Assembly (NCBI RefSeq): GCF_024347595.1
Contig: NZ_AP025507.1
Coordinates: 434,001-498,000, forward strand
Direction: 5' to 3'
DNA: 64,000 nucleotides
Origin: Vibrio pomeroyi
Lineage (GTDB): Bacteria > Pseudomonadota > Gammaproteobacteria > Enterobacterales > Vibrionaceae
The stretch's first letter is position 1, and each line of letters starts with the position of its first letter. The position numbers and the translations under genes are program-made. A model generated the notes under the pieces. That model made no database searches, had not been told where the DNA came from, and worked only from the letters and a program-made list of their open reading frames with translations. Of this stretch, positions 14,499 to 24,022 are shown in pieces.

Positions 14499-15932
14499 TT
14501 ACTTGTTGTCTAGCTTTACGAACAACATTGTTAGAACGAAAGACAGTGCGAATACACCCACCACCCCCATCAGTGCTTGAATGAAGTTTTGCGTACCGCC
14601 TGCAAGGTAAGCTGGCAAGCTGAATACAGAAGAAAGAATGTAGCTTGTTAAGTGCGTATCGATTGTTACCGAGATAGCACCGAACACACCTGCAGCTAAA
14701 CTCGCTGTCATCATCGCTTTGGTGTATTTAGTTAGTACACCGAACAGAGCTGGTTCTGTGATACCTAGAATCGCCGTAACACTTGAGCCCATTGTGATTG
14801 AAGATTGCTCTTTAGAAACCGTCTTGCGCTGTTTATGCCAGATAGCCATAGTTGCACCCGCAATCGCCATGTTACCCAGACACATGATAGGCATCAGTAG
14901 ATCCTTACCATACAGTGCGAAGTTGTTGAGGCTGATTGGCGTCATGCTGTGGTGAATACCAAACACAATCGTAATAGGGCGAGTAAGGCCAAACACAAAG
15001 CCTGTTAATGTCGGAGAGATCTCCAGTAGTGAACTCATTACCCAACCCGCTCCGTTACTTAGCCAGATACCTGCTGGACCAACAAAAGACAGTGTGATGG
15101 TTGAAGTTACCGTAAAGGCCAGCAGTGGTGTAAATACAGGTTTCGCAGAAGACGGTACTAGTCGGTCAACTAGTGGAGTCACTTTAGACAGTAACCAGAT
15201 TGCTAGGATCGCAGGAACGATTGCGCCGCCGTAATTGAGCAGCTCAATAGGCACTACGCCAAGAACGGTCAGCTCTGGAGCCGCGCCCGCTTCTTTTAAC
15301 ATAGATGCTTTATCGACAAGCAGTGGCGCTAGCATGGCAGAAGAGACAGCAAGTGCGATGTATTCGTTTACTTTGAATACCTTAGCGGCAGAGAAAGAAA
15401 CCAGCATAGGTAAGAAGAAGAACACAGCGACAGAAATTGAACGGAAGAAGTAAACCGTGTCTGAAGTTTCAGAGATAACATTGGTTGCAATAAGGCCAGA
15501 CAACAGGCCCATCAACATACCAGCACCAGCGATTGCCGGTACAACTGGACCAAAGATGCCTGCAACAATGCGCATCACGCCTTGGAATAGCTTGCCTTTC
15601 TCTAGCTCATCGGCCGGAGTCGCGTCAGCTTGTTGAGTATTGGAAAGCGCGTTGAACCACTTTTCTACCTCAACCCCGATGATGACTTGGGTTTGGCCTT
15701 GTTGAAGTACCACACCTTTCACATCAGCGATCTGCTTGATCGCTTCTTCATCTACCAGCAACTCGTCTGCTAATTTGAATCGTAACCTTGTCATACAGTG
15801 CGTGATACTCACGATATTGTCTTCACCACCAACAGCAGTGACTAATAACTGTATATTTTCTTTGAAATTTTTCTTTTTCGATGATGACTTAGAGTTATTC
15901 ATAACGGCATCACTCTTTTCTACCATTTGCAT
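14499..15932 (-). CDS. PTS EIIBC permease, glucoside (Glc-Scr/Bgl) family
   Basis: 477 residues. EIIB domain first, with the phospho-Cys C46 in ITHCMTRLRF and the GVVLQQGQTQVIIG segment; then an EIIC domain of about ten helices with GIHHSMTPISLNNFALYGKD and the substrate-site Glu region GITEPALFGV. No EIIA domain, so it would rely on a shared EIIA-Glc (Crr). It imports and phosphorylates a sugar or glycoside. RBS AGGTG before the ATG at 15932. First gene of an operon with kdgK and eda, divergent from an enolase-superfamily dehydratase. The substrate is not evident: known members carry beta-glucosides, sucrose or trehalose. Confidence 0.9.
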   Translation of the reverse strand: MQMVEKSDAVMNNSKSSSKKKNFKENIQLLVTAVGGEDNIVSITHCMTRLRFKLADELLVDEEAIKQIADVKGVVLQQGQTQVIIGVEVEKWFNALSNTQQADATPADELEKGKLFQGVMRIVAGIFGPVVPAIAGAGMLMGLLSGLIATNVISETSDTVYFFRSISVAVFFFLPMLVSFSAAKVFKVNEYIALAVSSAMLAPLLVDKASMLKEAGAAPELTVLGVVPIELLNYGGAIVPAILAIWLLSKVTPLVDRLVPSSAKPVFTPLLAFTVTSTITLSFVGPAGIWLSNGAGWVMSSLLEISPTLTGFVFGLTRPITIVFGIHHSMTPISLNNFALYGKDLLMPIMCLGNMAIAGATMAIWHKQRKTVSKEQSSITMGSSVTAILGITEPALFGVLTKYTKAMMTASLAAGVFGAISVTIDTHLTSYILSSVFSLPAYLAGGTQNFIQALMGVVGVFALSFVLTMLFVKLDNK

Positions 15933-16057
15933 ACTACACCTGTTATTGGAATATATTTAACTCGAGAAATCATAACGACAACCAATTTAAATCCAACGGA
16001 GTAAAAAGAGATCTCAATCACATTTAAAATCCGAAAAATTAATTTTTCACCGTTTTT

Positions 16058-16159
16058 TACCAATTGGTATGTTTTGTTTATCAAAAAAAAACACTTAACG
16101 TACCAATTATTTTAGGGCGAAAATTAGCGCTTGAAATGTGATTTTTAAAACGGTTAGAT
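16058..16159. promoter_or_regulatory. Divergent control region of the sugar-acid module
   Basis: TACCAATTGGTA (16058-16069) is a perfect 12-bp palindrome, with a further half-site TACCAATT at 16101-16108. TTGAAA (16131-16136), 17 bases, TTAGAT (16154-16159) could be the promoter of the dehydratase gene. The palindrome may bind the GntR regulator encoded at 17576-18283; this is inferred from position. Confidence 0.5.
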
Positions 16160-16193
16160 AATAGGAGTTGACTTAAGTTTAGGTTATTTAATT

Positions 16194-17393
16194 GTGAAAG
16201 AAACTATTATATCTGACATCCATTGTATTATTACGAAACCAGACAGACACAACCTAATTACCGTTGTGGTTGAAACGAATGAAGGTGTGACTGGCTTTGG
16301 TTGTGCGACATTCCAACAACGACCACTTGCTGTAAAAACAATGGTTGATGAATACTTAAAACCTATTCTTATTGGAAAAAACGCCAATAATATTGAAGAC
16401 TTATGGCAAATGATGATGGTTAACGCTTACTGGCGAAATGGCCCTGTCATCAATAATGCAATTTCTGGTGTTGATATGGCACTGTGGGATATTAAAGCTA
16501 AGTTAGCGGGCATGCCACTGCACCAATTGTTTGGTGGTAAGTCTCGTGATGCTATTCCTGTATACACGCACGCGACTAGCGATACCATGGAAGGCATTTA
16601 TGAGTTGGTTGAAGGTTTCTTAGAGAAAGGCTACAAGCACATTCGTTGTCAGCTGGGTTTCTATGGTGGTGTTCCAACCGATTTACATACTACTCAAAAT
16701 CCGACTGAAGGCTCGTACTACGACCAAGATCAGTACATGGACAATACTCTAACGATGTTTAAGTCGCTGAGAGAGAAATATGGTAACCAATTCCATATTC
16801 TTCATGATGTTCATGAGCGCCTTTTCCCAAATCAAGCGATACAATTTGCGAAAGAAGTCGAGCAATATAAGCCGTACTTCATCGAAGATATTCTTCCGCC
16901 AAATCAAACAGAGTGGCTAGACAATATTCGTAGTCAGAGCTCAGTATCATTGGGTTTAGGTGAGTTATTTAATAACCCTGAAGAGTGGAAGTCTCTGATC
17001 GCTAATCGTCGTATCGACTTCATCCGTTGCCATGTTTCACAAATCGGTGGTATTACGCCCGCTCTGAAACTTGGTCACTTATGTCAGAATTTCGGTGTTC
17101 GTATTGCATGGCACTGCCCGCCAGATATGACGCCAATTGGTGCTGCGGTCAACACGCATTTGAACGTGCATTTACACAATGCGGCGATTCAAGAGCATGT
17201 TGAATACAATGAGAATACACATAAGGTGTTCCCGAATGCGGCAGAGCCAATCAATGGTTACTTATACGCATCTGAAATCGCAGGTATTGGTGTCGAGATC
17301 GACCGAGAAGTCGCCGCGGAATTTCCTGTGATGTATCGCCCCCACGAGTGGACACAGAGTCGCCTTCCTGATGGCGCAATCCATACCCCTTAA
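16194..17393 (+). CDS. Enolase-superfamily sugar-acid dehydratase, RspA / D-mannonate dehydratase-like
   Basis: 399 residues from a GTG start (16194), close to RspA/ManD length. The capping domain includes [30 protein letters not shown]. Barrel ligands: Asp in LHDVHERL with the following His, Glu in FIEDILPP, Glu in LGLGELF, and the AWHCPPD His motif. Family members dehydrate D-mannonate or D-gluconate to 2-keto-3-deoxygluconate, often slowly. KDG would then be used by the kinase and aldolase encoded divergently. Other acid sugars are possible because the family has low-activity members with unclear true substrates. Confidence 0.9.
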   Translation: MKETIISDIHCIITKPDRHNLITVVVETNEGVTGFGCATFQQRPLAVKTMVDEYLKPILIGKNANNIEDLWQMMMVNAYWRNGPVINNAISGVDMALWDIKAKLAGMPLHQLFGGKSRDAIPVYTHATSDTMEGIYELVEGFLEKGYKHIRCQLGFYGGVPTDLHTTQNPTEGSYYDQDQYMDNTLTMFKSLREKYGNQFHILHDVHERLFPNQAIQFAKEVEQYKPYFIEDILPPNQTEWLDNIRSQSSVSLGLGELFNNPEEWKSLIANRRIDFIRCHVSQIGGITPALKLGHLCQNFGVRIAWHCPPDMTPIGAAVNTHLNVHLHNAAIQEHVEYNENTHKVFPNAAEPINGYLYASEIAGIGVEIDREVAAEFPVMYRPHEWTQSRLPDGAIHTP

Positions 17394-17411
17394 CTCGTAT
17401 TTTTAATATCC

Positions 17412-17440
17412 AATGGTCGCTATAAGCGGCCATTCTTTAT
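17412..17440 (+). terminator. Rho-independent terminator
   Basis: AATGGTCGCT / AGCGGCCATT stem (one G-T pair), three-base loop, then CTTTATTT. Ends the dehydratase gene. Confidence 0.8.
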
Positions 17441-17575
17441 TTAATCTCTTTACCAAGCATTGCGTAATATCAATGACTATATTCTTAGTACCATTAAATT
17501 AATGACATTAAAAGTTAACTAATATTAGTGGTTAATCCATAAAGCAATTAAATGTTTATAAATATAATTGAAAGA

Positions 17576-18283
17576 TTACTTCTTATCTCGGTAACTCATG
17601 CTTTCACTGTTAAAAGGCGTGTGATACGTACATTGGTAATTAATGTCGATGATATCGCTGACGATAAACAGTTCGCCCGATGCTAAGAAACCTCGGTTGG
17701 TGATGTTCATCGCTGCCGCATTCTTTTTACAGCCAAGCAGTTCAGCATCTTCTTTAGAAACATTGATGGCTTGATAAGTCGTTAAATAGCTGTCGATCTG
17801 CAGCCCTTTTGATAAAGCATGCTTTTGAATTGAGCTCTCTATGATCTCAGCATTCATTTCCGGAAATACGCTAACGGGTATTTTGGCTTCTTCGATTTGA
17901 ACCACTTTATTGTTGATCAATCGAAGACGCCTAATTTTCCAAATATATTCGTTGTCGTTTAAGGAAAAAATCTGCTGCTCGTGATTGTCGGGTAATGCTT
18001 TGTTTAACTGAATCTTTTTGTAAGAGATTTCTTCAAAGCTATTCTCCGTGATCGAGTTGTACACGAGAGGAGTACCAATCAGAGCGGTGTTGACGAAGTA
18101 GCCCGAACCTACCTTAGATGTCACCATGCCAATGGCTTCTAGCTTTGCTAGTGCTTTTCGAATAGTAAATCGAGATAACCCATATATTTCAGAGAGTTCT
18201 CTTTCTGCTGGAAGCTTATGGCTGATACTGTTTTGACAGATTTTACTCACAATATCTTGGACAACTAATTCGTATTTTTTCAT
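17576..18283 (-). CDS. GntR-family (HutC/UTRA subfamily) regulator
   Basis: 235 residues. Winged helix in residues 1-65: LPAERELSEIYGLSRFTIRKALAKLEAIGMVTSKVGSGYFV. The rest is a UTRA ligand domain (IWKIRRLRLINNKVVQIEEAKIPVSVFPEM, ending in the conserved SDIIDINYQCTYH region). Such proteins sense sugars or sugar phosphates. It converges on the dehydratase gene and is the only regulator in the cluster, so it probably controls the PTS/kinase/aldolase and dehydratase promoters. No clear ribosome site. Confidence 0.9.
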   Translation of the reverse strand: MKKYELVVQDIVSKICQNSISHKLPAERELSEIYGLSRFTIRKALAKLEAIGMVTSKVGSGYFVNTALIGTPLVYNSITENSFEEISYKKIQLNKALPDNHEQQIFSLNDNEYIWKIRRLRLINNKVVQIEEAKIPVSVFPEMNAEIIESSIQKHALSKGLQIDSYLTTYQAINVSKEDAELLGCKKNAAAMNITNRGFLASGELFIVSDIIDINYQCTYHTPFNSESMSYRDKK

Positions 18284-18439
18284 AGTTCGATAACGTTAAA
18301 GTGTATTCACTGTGGCTAAAGAATAGTGAACTAAATCAAGGATTCAGCACGCTCTGAATAGCTAGTAATTATAACATATAAGGTTATGTGGGGGATGGTA
18401 ATTGAGAGGCGCGATGCACGTAATTGGAGTTATATAGAG

Positions 18440-18469
18440 ATAAAAAAGCACGCCACTATCGGCGTGCTT
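18440..18469 (-). terminator. Terminator of the dipeptidase remnant
   Basis: AAGCACGCC / GGCGTGCTT stem; on the minus strand it is followed by TTTTTTATC. It lies 41 bases past the dipeptidase stop. Confidence 0.88.
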
Positions 18470-18510
18470 CATGTCTATTGTGCTCGTTAGAAATTGACTC
18501 GGCTAACAAG

Positions 18511-19093
18511 CTACATCGTCAAGTTTTCATTTCTCAACTTGGTGAGCGCTTTAAGGCGTTTTGCATACTCTTTTTGGAATTCGTCAGGGTCTGCGCCTTC
18601 AGATACTTGAGCGTAAACTCGCATCTTGTTGCCGCCGTAGATCTTGGCTAGATCATCGTTGCTGTAACCGCGTTTCCAAAGTTCGTCGGTGATGGCAGCA
18701 AGGATCTTCGACAGTTCACCATTACCGGTAGCGCCTTTGTTGAACGCCTCAATCATGTAGCCGCCATCGTCGTACATTTTCGCGTTCTTGGTGGCGAAAT
18801 CCAGAGAACATATCGTCTGTCGCGATGCCCACGTAGTCGACGCCTACCAATTTCACGTAGTAATCGATCATATCCGCAGCTTGAACAGGAGATATATCTT
18901 CAGGCCAAATACCGTCCATCATCCACTCGGTAAAGGTCGGGGCAACGTAGCCACCTGATTTAGCAGCGCGTATCGCTTCATCATCTGGTATGGCACGGTA
19001 ACAACCTTGTGGCGTAGCATCGGGTTCACTCTTATAAAGCCCAGCAGGCACTGAGTGTGTATAAACAAATGGAGTCCCAGGATACTTCTTTTC
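18511..19093 (-). pseudogene. Membrane dipeptidase (peptidase M19) remnant
   Basis: Only the C-terminal half of an M19 renal-dipeptidase-like protein remains. It begins at about 19093 with [20 protein letters not shown], just after an in-frame TAG, and has [19 protein letters not shown]. There the frame breaks: TTCTCTGGATTT has lost two bases relative to TTCTCTCTGGATTT, and the sequence continues one frame over as [21 protein letters not shown] and then [18 protein letters not shown]. Both truncation and frameshift show a dead gene. Its front abuts an equally headless AraC gene. Confidence 0.88.
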
Positions 19094-19873
19094 CTACAGC
19101 GCCTTAGGGCTAACCTGAGTCCGAATGAGTTCATTACTGTGCTGTTAGAGAGCACCAATCAAGCAGCCAAAGAACTTCGATTCTCTGCTATTTCGATGCA
19201 AGATTTCCTTGATACTTTCCCCATTGAAAAGCTGTCTGTGGAGCAAAGTAAGGAAGGATTATTTGTCTCATTCGAGACGTCAATGCAGTCTGCTAGTCGT
19301 GTAGAATCTGAGTTGTTTCTTATCGCTTATACTCACGCTTACTTACAGGCTCACTATGCAGAGCTTGGTAAACCTATTCGATATGATTTGAAGGCAGCCA
19401 ACTCGCAGGCGTTAAGCGAGTTAAAAATCCAAACCGAAACTCCTCAATACCTTGGGCAAGAGCAAACGTGCATTCAATACGCACCGTTCGATACGGTTGG
19501 TGTGCTTGGTGTCGTTAAAGCCAAAGCCAAACCCATGACTGATGCACGTAAGGTTGCTGAGACATTGTCGCCCTACATTGGTCGAATGGACATCGACTTA
19601 GACACATTTTGTGCTTTGAATGAGATTGGAAAACGCACCGTCCAGAGAGCGTTGAAAAAAGAAGAAACCACTTACAAGGCGATCAAAGAATCCTTAGTCA
19701 TCGAGTTCGCGAAGCGGGTGATCTCGCAGCAAGGTTATTCAATATCTGATGTTGCGCTTCATTTAGGTTATGCCGACGCTTCGCAATTCATTAGGGCGTT
19801 CAAGCGAGTAAACGGGATCACACCTTATCAATGGCAAAAGGGTAGAAGAAAATCAAGTAATAGGAATGATTGA
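19094..19873 (+). pseudogene. AraC-family regulator lacking its N terminus
   Basis: The recognisable protein starts near LQRLRANLSPNEF and runs to the C-terminal AraC DNA-binding domain (residues ending ISDVALHLGYADASQFIRAFKRVNGITPYQWQKGR). AraC proteins of this type are usually 320-340 residues; about 260 remain, with no plausible promoter or ribosome site at the new front. An ATG at 19055 could give a 272-residue product, but its first residues are read from the opposite strand of the dipeptidase remnant. Originally it was probably divergent from the dipeptidase and regulated it. Confidence 0.75.
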
Positions 19874-19940
19874 CGGTATCATTTAATCAAGCTTGAATAT
19901 ATACTGCCTCCCGTTCCATAAAGAATATGAGATTTTTAAG

Positions 19941-20423
19941 ATGAGAAGAACAAGTGGCTTTACTCTAATTGAACTTGTCGCCGTCGTTGTCGTACTTGGC
20001 ATTCTTTCTGTGATTGCGGCACCCAGGTTCTTAGGTCTTCAATCTGATGCTAGAGCTGCGGCATTAGAAGGCCTTAAAGCGTCAATGGAAGGCGCAGCTT
20101 CGATTGTTTATGGTAAGGCAGCAGTCGCAGGGGTTGAAAACCTTCCAGTGTCGGATGGTCAAAGTACCTTAGTGGAAGGTGTTGTGACTGACTATGGTTA
20201 TCCAACAGCCTCAGAGACTGGTATTGGAACGGCAGTACAAGGACTGCTCGGTGATGATAGTGACTGGAAGCAGCTTGGTTTACATACTGAATCAGAACCA
20301 AACGAAGTCATCGTCTATTCATTTGCTAACGCGTCTGAAGATGAAACCTGCGTCGTGATTTACCGTTCAAATGCTTCTGCAGGCGCACCCACGATTATCT
20401 CGTCTGATGCTGATTTGTGTTAA
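19941..20423 (+). CDS. Type IV pilin-like (MSHA-type) protein
   Basis: 160 residues from the ATG at 19941. Class III prepilin signal MRRTSG followed by [24 protein letters not shown], with Glu5 of the mature protein present; cleavage after Gly6 by prepilin peptidase. Two cysteines near the end (DETCVVIYR and DADLC) form the usual C-terminal disulfide. The globular part resembles MshA-type pilins. It stands alone with its own terminator, away from any pilus assembly genes, so it would use machinery encoded elsewhere. Confidence 0.88.
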   Translation: MRRTSGFTLIELVAVVVVLGILSVIAAPRFLGLQSDARAAALEGLKASMEGAASIVYGKAAVAGVENLPVSDGQSTLVEGVVTDYGYPTASETGIGTAVQGLLGDDSDWKQLGLHTESEPNEVIVYSFANASEDETCVVIYRSNASAGAPTIISSDADLC

Positions 20424-20447
20424 TAAAATAAGCTTACGAATACTGAA

Positions 20448-20476
20448 AAAGGCCATCTTTACGATGGTCTTTTTTG
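20448..20476 (+). terminator. Rho-independent terminator
   Basis: GGCCATC / GATGGTC stem with TTTAC loop and a run of six T. Confidence 0.88.
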
Positions 20477-20599
20477 TGCCTGCTCGGCGACATATTGTGA
20501 TTTCAGTCCTCATTTTGTAAAACAAGATTATGAACTTTAAGATGCGGCATTTAATGTTTGTGTTGTTGCTATTTTATGTGACTAATTGAGGAGTAGGTT

Positions 20600-21223
20600 A
20601 TGAGTTCGAATCAAATCAAAAATGTCGTGTTTGATGTGGGTAATGTGATTGTGCGTTGGTCGCCATTGGAAATTACTCAACTAACGTTTGGAAGTATCAC
20701 CGACCCTGAAGCCCGAGCGCGTTCGATTTTTCAAAGTACTATTTGGTTAGATTTGAACAAAGGCTTTTTGACCGAAAATGAGGCTAAGCTCCGCTATCAA
20801 CAAGAACTCAATTTATCTCCATTAGAGTGTGATCGCCTGTTCTATTACGTTAAACAAACGCAGATTTTACTGCATGGTTCTGTCGATCTTATCGAGCGTG
20901 TAAAGCGTGCTGGTTATGGTGTGTATGCACTTACTGACAACGTGGTCGAGATTGTTGAATACCTAAAATCAACCTATGAATTTTGGCCGCTGTTTGATGG
21001 TGCGGCGGTATCCGCTGAATTGGGCATGCTTAAACCGCAGCCTGAGATTTACCAAGCGCTGCTGTCTAATAATGGTCTTGAAGCTTCAGAAACTGTCTTC
21101 ATCGATGATATGCCCTATAACGTTGAAGGGGCTAAGGCTGTAGGCATGGCTGGTATTCAGTTTATCGATGCAGTGCAGTGCGAAAATAGCTTAAACGCTC
21201 TGGGTGTCAATTTGAAACAGTGA
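20600..21223 (+). CDS. HAD-superfamily phosphatase, YihX-like
   Basis: 207 residues. Motif I VVFDVGNVIVRWSP (nucleophile Asp, YihX-type DxGN variant), motif II in VYALTDN, motif III Lys in ELGMLKPQPEIY, motif IV FIDDMPYNVEGAKAVGM. A C1 cap lies between residues 20 and 85. E. coli YihX dephosphorylates alpha-glucose 1-phosphate; here the substrate is inferred only by family. GAGGAGTAGGTT precedes the ATG. Forty bases later comes the metalloprotease-like gene. Confidence 0.88.
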   Translation: MSSNQIKNVVFDVGNVIVRWSPLEITQLTFGSITDPEARARSIFQSTIWLDLNKGFLTENEAKLRYQQELNLSPLECDRLFYYVKQTQILLHGSVDLIERVKRAGYGVYALTDNVVEIVEYLKSTYEFWPLFDGAAVSAELGMLKPQPEIYQALLSNNGLEASETVFIDDMPYNVEGAKAVGMAGIQFIDAVQCENSLNALGVNLKQ

Positions 21224-21262
21224 CACTCATTCGAATCATGTCTTCGTTTGAGGATATAGAAA

Positions 21263-22102
21263 ATGAAAAGATACCCATCTAAGTTAATCGTTACGTTCTC
21301 GATTTTAGCAATATCGATACTGGTTTTAGTGGTGGCTGTTGCGCTTCAAATTCGTGGTGTTCAAGCATGTGATGATTGCTACGAATCAGACAAAGGACCG
21401 TTCAAGTATGTTCTTTACGATGGAACATCGCCCTCAGTTATTCCAAGCATCCATAATACCTTATTGATTAACCGCACTCCCTTAATGAAAACGTTCGAGC
21501 TTGATTCAATGCCGCCAGTTACCGTTAGAGTGTGGCGAAACCAAAAGGCCTATTTAGACGAGCAAGAAAGAAGCATCGGGCATCGATATGCGTTCTCTAC
21601 TGGGTATATCGAACCTAAGAGTAATGAGATTAGGTTGCTCTATTTTGGTGGTGAAATTCATAAAACCGCTCTACATGAGTTTGTACATTTGTTGACTCTG
21701 CAAGTGAATCCGAATTTTGCAAATAATCCACGGTGGTTGTGGGAAGCTATCGCTATCTATAAGTCTGAAGATTATTGGTTTCACATGAGTAACAGACATG
21801 CCATTAGTCGCCGTTTCGACGGTCTGGCTCAGGACTTATACAACAAGCCAAACAGCACCTCGGCTGTTTATGAGCTTGGCTATACGGTCGGTGAGTTTAT
21901 TGAACGTTCATGGGGAGAAGAGGCGTTTGTTGATCTCATTAAGAGCAATGGGGATCCCTCACAGCTTACCGACCAGCCAATAGAATCTCTGTTTTATGAT
22001 TGGGAAAAGTTCGTCAAAACTACGTATTTGAGTGGCCCGAAAAGTGAGTATGAAAAAGCCATGGAACGAAGCCCATTCGATAGAAGAGACACGGTAAACT
22101 AA
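21263..22102 (+). CDS. Membrane-anchored putative zinc metalloprotease (peptidase MA-like)
   Basis: 279 residues. One N-terminal membrane helix (LIVTFSILAISILVLVVAVAL) anchors an extracytoplasmic domain. H138-E-F-V-H142 with E161 (WLWEAIAIY) 18 residues later is the gluzincin zinc site of MA-like peptidases; Trp-rich LWEA is typical of that group. A CDDC pair follows the anchor. Substrate unknown; related proteins act in envelope maintenance. ATG follows GAGGATATAGAA. Ends at a strong terminator. Confidence 0.75.
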   Translation: MKRYPSKLIVTFSILAISILVLVVAVALQIRGVQACDDCYESDKGPFKYVLYDGTSPSVIPSIHNTLLINRTPLMKTFELDSMPPVTVRVWRNQKAYLDEQERSIGHRYAFSTGYIEPKSNEIRLLYFGGEIHKTALHEFVHLLTLQVNPNFANNPRWLWEAIAIYKSEDYWFHMSNRHAISRRFDGLAQDLYNKPNSTSAVYELGYTVGEFIERSWGEEAFVDLIKSNGDPSQLTDQPIESLFYDWEKFVKTTYLSGPKSEYEKAMERSPFDRRDTVN

Positions 22103-22104
22103 TC

Positions 22105-22145
22105 AAAAAAGAGGTGATGTTGAATTAAAAACATCACCTCTTTTG
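22105..22145. terminator. Bidirectional terminator
   Basis: AAAAGAGGTGATGTT / AACATCACCTCTTTT stem around GAATTAAA, with A and T runs on the two sides; serves the convergent metalloprotease and acetyltransferase genes. Confidence 0.92.
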
Positions 22146-22174
22146 TTATTCATTTTTGGTTTGTTGCTTCATGT

Positions 22175-22750
22175 TTATTCGTTGTCGTCACTTGGCTGAT
22201 CAGTATTCAGGTATTGAATCAGCTTAGCTGGTGTGCCACCGTACAGGCAGTCTGGTGGTACGTCGCTGTTGACCACAGAGTTAGCCGCGATAACAGAGCG
22301 AGCACCAATAGTGACATCTTGGTTGATGACTGAGTTTCCGCCAATCCATACATCGTCTTCAACAATAATTGGAAAGCAGAAGGTTTCCCATTTACGACGA
22401 CTTAGATGGTCTAGAGAGTGAGAGGCGGTGTAAAACTGAACGCTTGGCCCCACCAAAACATTATTACCAATCTTGATGTTCGCGCCATCAAGCATCACCA
22501 CGTTCATGTTAATAAAGGTATCGTCACCAATCTCGATGGTTTTACCAAACTCACAATGGAAAGGAGGACGCACAACACTGCTGCCGATTTTGCCAAATAG
22601 AGTTGCTTGAAGGCTTGGTTGTTGAGTGTCGTCGGAACATTGATTGAAATCTGACAGAGCTTTACTGGTATGAGTGCGCATTTGGTCAATCTCATGATCG
22701 GCACCGTCAAAAACTTCGCCAGACAGCATTTTTTCGAGTTCTGTTTTCAT
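22175..22750 (-). CDS. Sugar O-acetyltransferase, maltose/galactoside acetyltransferase family
   Basis: 191 residues. N-terminal Mac domain (MKTELEKMLSGEVFDGAD), then left-handed beta-helix hexapeptide repeats (IEIGDDTFINMNVVMLDGANIKIGNNVLVG), the catalytic His in FYTASHSLD, and IGARSVIAANSVVNSDVPPDCLYGGTPAKLI at the acetyl-CoA end. Acts on non-metabolised sugars in the cytoplasm using acetyl-CoA. A distant paralog lies at 58566-59126. RBS GGAAGAT. Confidence 0.9.
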   Translation of the reverse strand: MKTELEKMLSGEVFDGADHEIDQMRTHTSKALSDFNQCSDDTQQPSLQATLFGKIGSSVVRPPFHCEFGKTIEIGDDTFINMNVVMLDGANIKIGNNVLVGPSVQFYTASHSLDHLSRRKWETFCFPIIVEDDVWIGGNSVINQDVTIGARSVIAANSVVNSDVPPDCLYGGTPAKLIQYLNTDQPSDDNE

Positions 22751-22800
22751 TGTTTATATCTTCCGAATCAATATCGGTATTAGCATACGGATATACAGAC

Positions 22801-22834
22801 ATAAAAAAAGAGAAAAGCCTCAGCCTTTCTCTTC
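22801..22834 (-). terminator. Terminator of the adenosine deaminase gene
   Basis: AGAGAAA / TTTCTCT stem around AGCCTCAGCC; on the minus strand followed by CTTTTTTTAT. Confidence 0.75.
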
Positions 22835-22903
22835 CTATTTTGTGCCTTTAAGCACTAATGCCAAGTGAACCTAGCAATTCAGCAGTAGGCGCACTTTGCC
22901 AAA

Positions 22904-23902
22904 TTAGATTTGCTCAACGAAACCCATTAGGTGTTGTTTCACTTCATCTGAAGCAAATGCGCTCTCTACAGAGTACTTGTAGATTTCAGCGTAATCTTCT
23001 TTTGTTAGGCCGAATGTTTCACAAACACGCTTCACTTCGTTAGTCATGGTTGTGTTCGACACAGTGCGGTTGTCTGTGTTGATTGTTACAACGATGCCAT
23101 CTTTTTTGAATTCAGCAATTGGGTGGTCGCTGAATTGGTGGATACATTTAGTTTGAACGTTACTTGTTGGGCAAGTCTCTAGTGCAACCTGCTTCTCTTT
23201 AACGATGTTGTACGCATCTTCGTTGCCTTGGATGTGAACACCGTGACCGATACGCTCAGCGTCTAGCATAGTGACTGCATCGTAAACGTTCTGACCATGC
23301 CATTGCTCACCAGCGTGAACTGTCACACGGTAGCCTTGTTCGATAGCATATTGCGTGTATTCAGGGAATTCAGCGCAGAAACCAGGCTTTTCACCACCGG
23401 CGATATCAAACGCAACAACACCTTTACCAAGGTAAGGTTTGCCTGCGTCGATTACGTCTTTGATAGAGTCTTTAGGGAACATTCGCAGTACAGACATGAT
23501 GTAGTTGCCCTTGATGTCGTATTTCTCTTCAGCACGCTTCATGCCTTTTACTGCGCTTGCAATGATTGTATCAAGAGACAGACCTTTGTTTACGTGCAGG
23601 ATTGGCGCAAAGCGAACTTCTAGGTACTTAACGTTTTCTAGTGCCGCGTCTTCGTAAAGCTCAAAAGAGATACGTTCAATTGCTTCTTCAGTCTGCATGA
23701 CTTGCAGTGGCAGGCTGAAACAAGCTAGGTACTCATCTAGGTTTTTGCAATCTTCTGGCACAGTTAGAGATTGAACAACCGCATCGCGATCTTCAGGTAG
23801 TTCGATATTGTACTGTTTTGCTAGGTCAATAATCGTATCTGGGCGAACACTTCCGTCTAGGTGGCAGTGTAAATCAATCTTTGGTAGTGCTAGAAAATCC
23901 AT
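22904..23902 (-). CDS. add: Adenosine deaminase
   Basis: 332 residues. Zinc ligands H12 and H14 in [11 protein letters not shown], the VTVHAGE catalytic Glu/His region, ERIGHG, CPTSN and the final zinc Asp in [11 protein letters not shown]. Converts adenosine and deoxyadenosine to inosine forms with release of ammonia, for purine salvage. Divergent from a LysR gene 120 bases away, which may regulate it. ATG preceded by TTAAGGAATACTC. Confidence 0.95.
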   Translation of the reverse strand: MDFLALPKIDLHCHLDGSVRPDTIIDLAKQYNIELPEDRDAVVQSLTVPEDCKNLDEYLACFSLPLQVMQTEEAIERISFELYEDAALENVKYLEVRFAPILHVNKGLSLDTIIASAVKGMKRAEEKYDIKGNYIMSVLRMFPKDSIKDVIDAGKPYLGKGVVAFDIAGGEKPGFCAEFPEYTQYAIEQGYRVTVHAGEQWHGQNVYDAVTMLDAERIGHGVHIQGNEDAYNIVKEKQVALETCPTSNVQTKCIHQFSDHPIAEFKKDGIVVTINTDNRTVSNTTMTNEVKRVCETFGLTKEDYAEIYKYSVESAFASDEVKQHLMGFVEQI

Positions 23903-24022
23903 GAGTATTCCTTAATTCTATTATTCTTTGAGCGTGTTAACTCACATGCGCTAAATTTACCAAGACCATGATATGATTTAAAGTGACAATTAATCATCAT
24001 TAACCTGAATTTAGGGAATATC

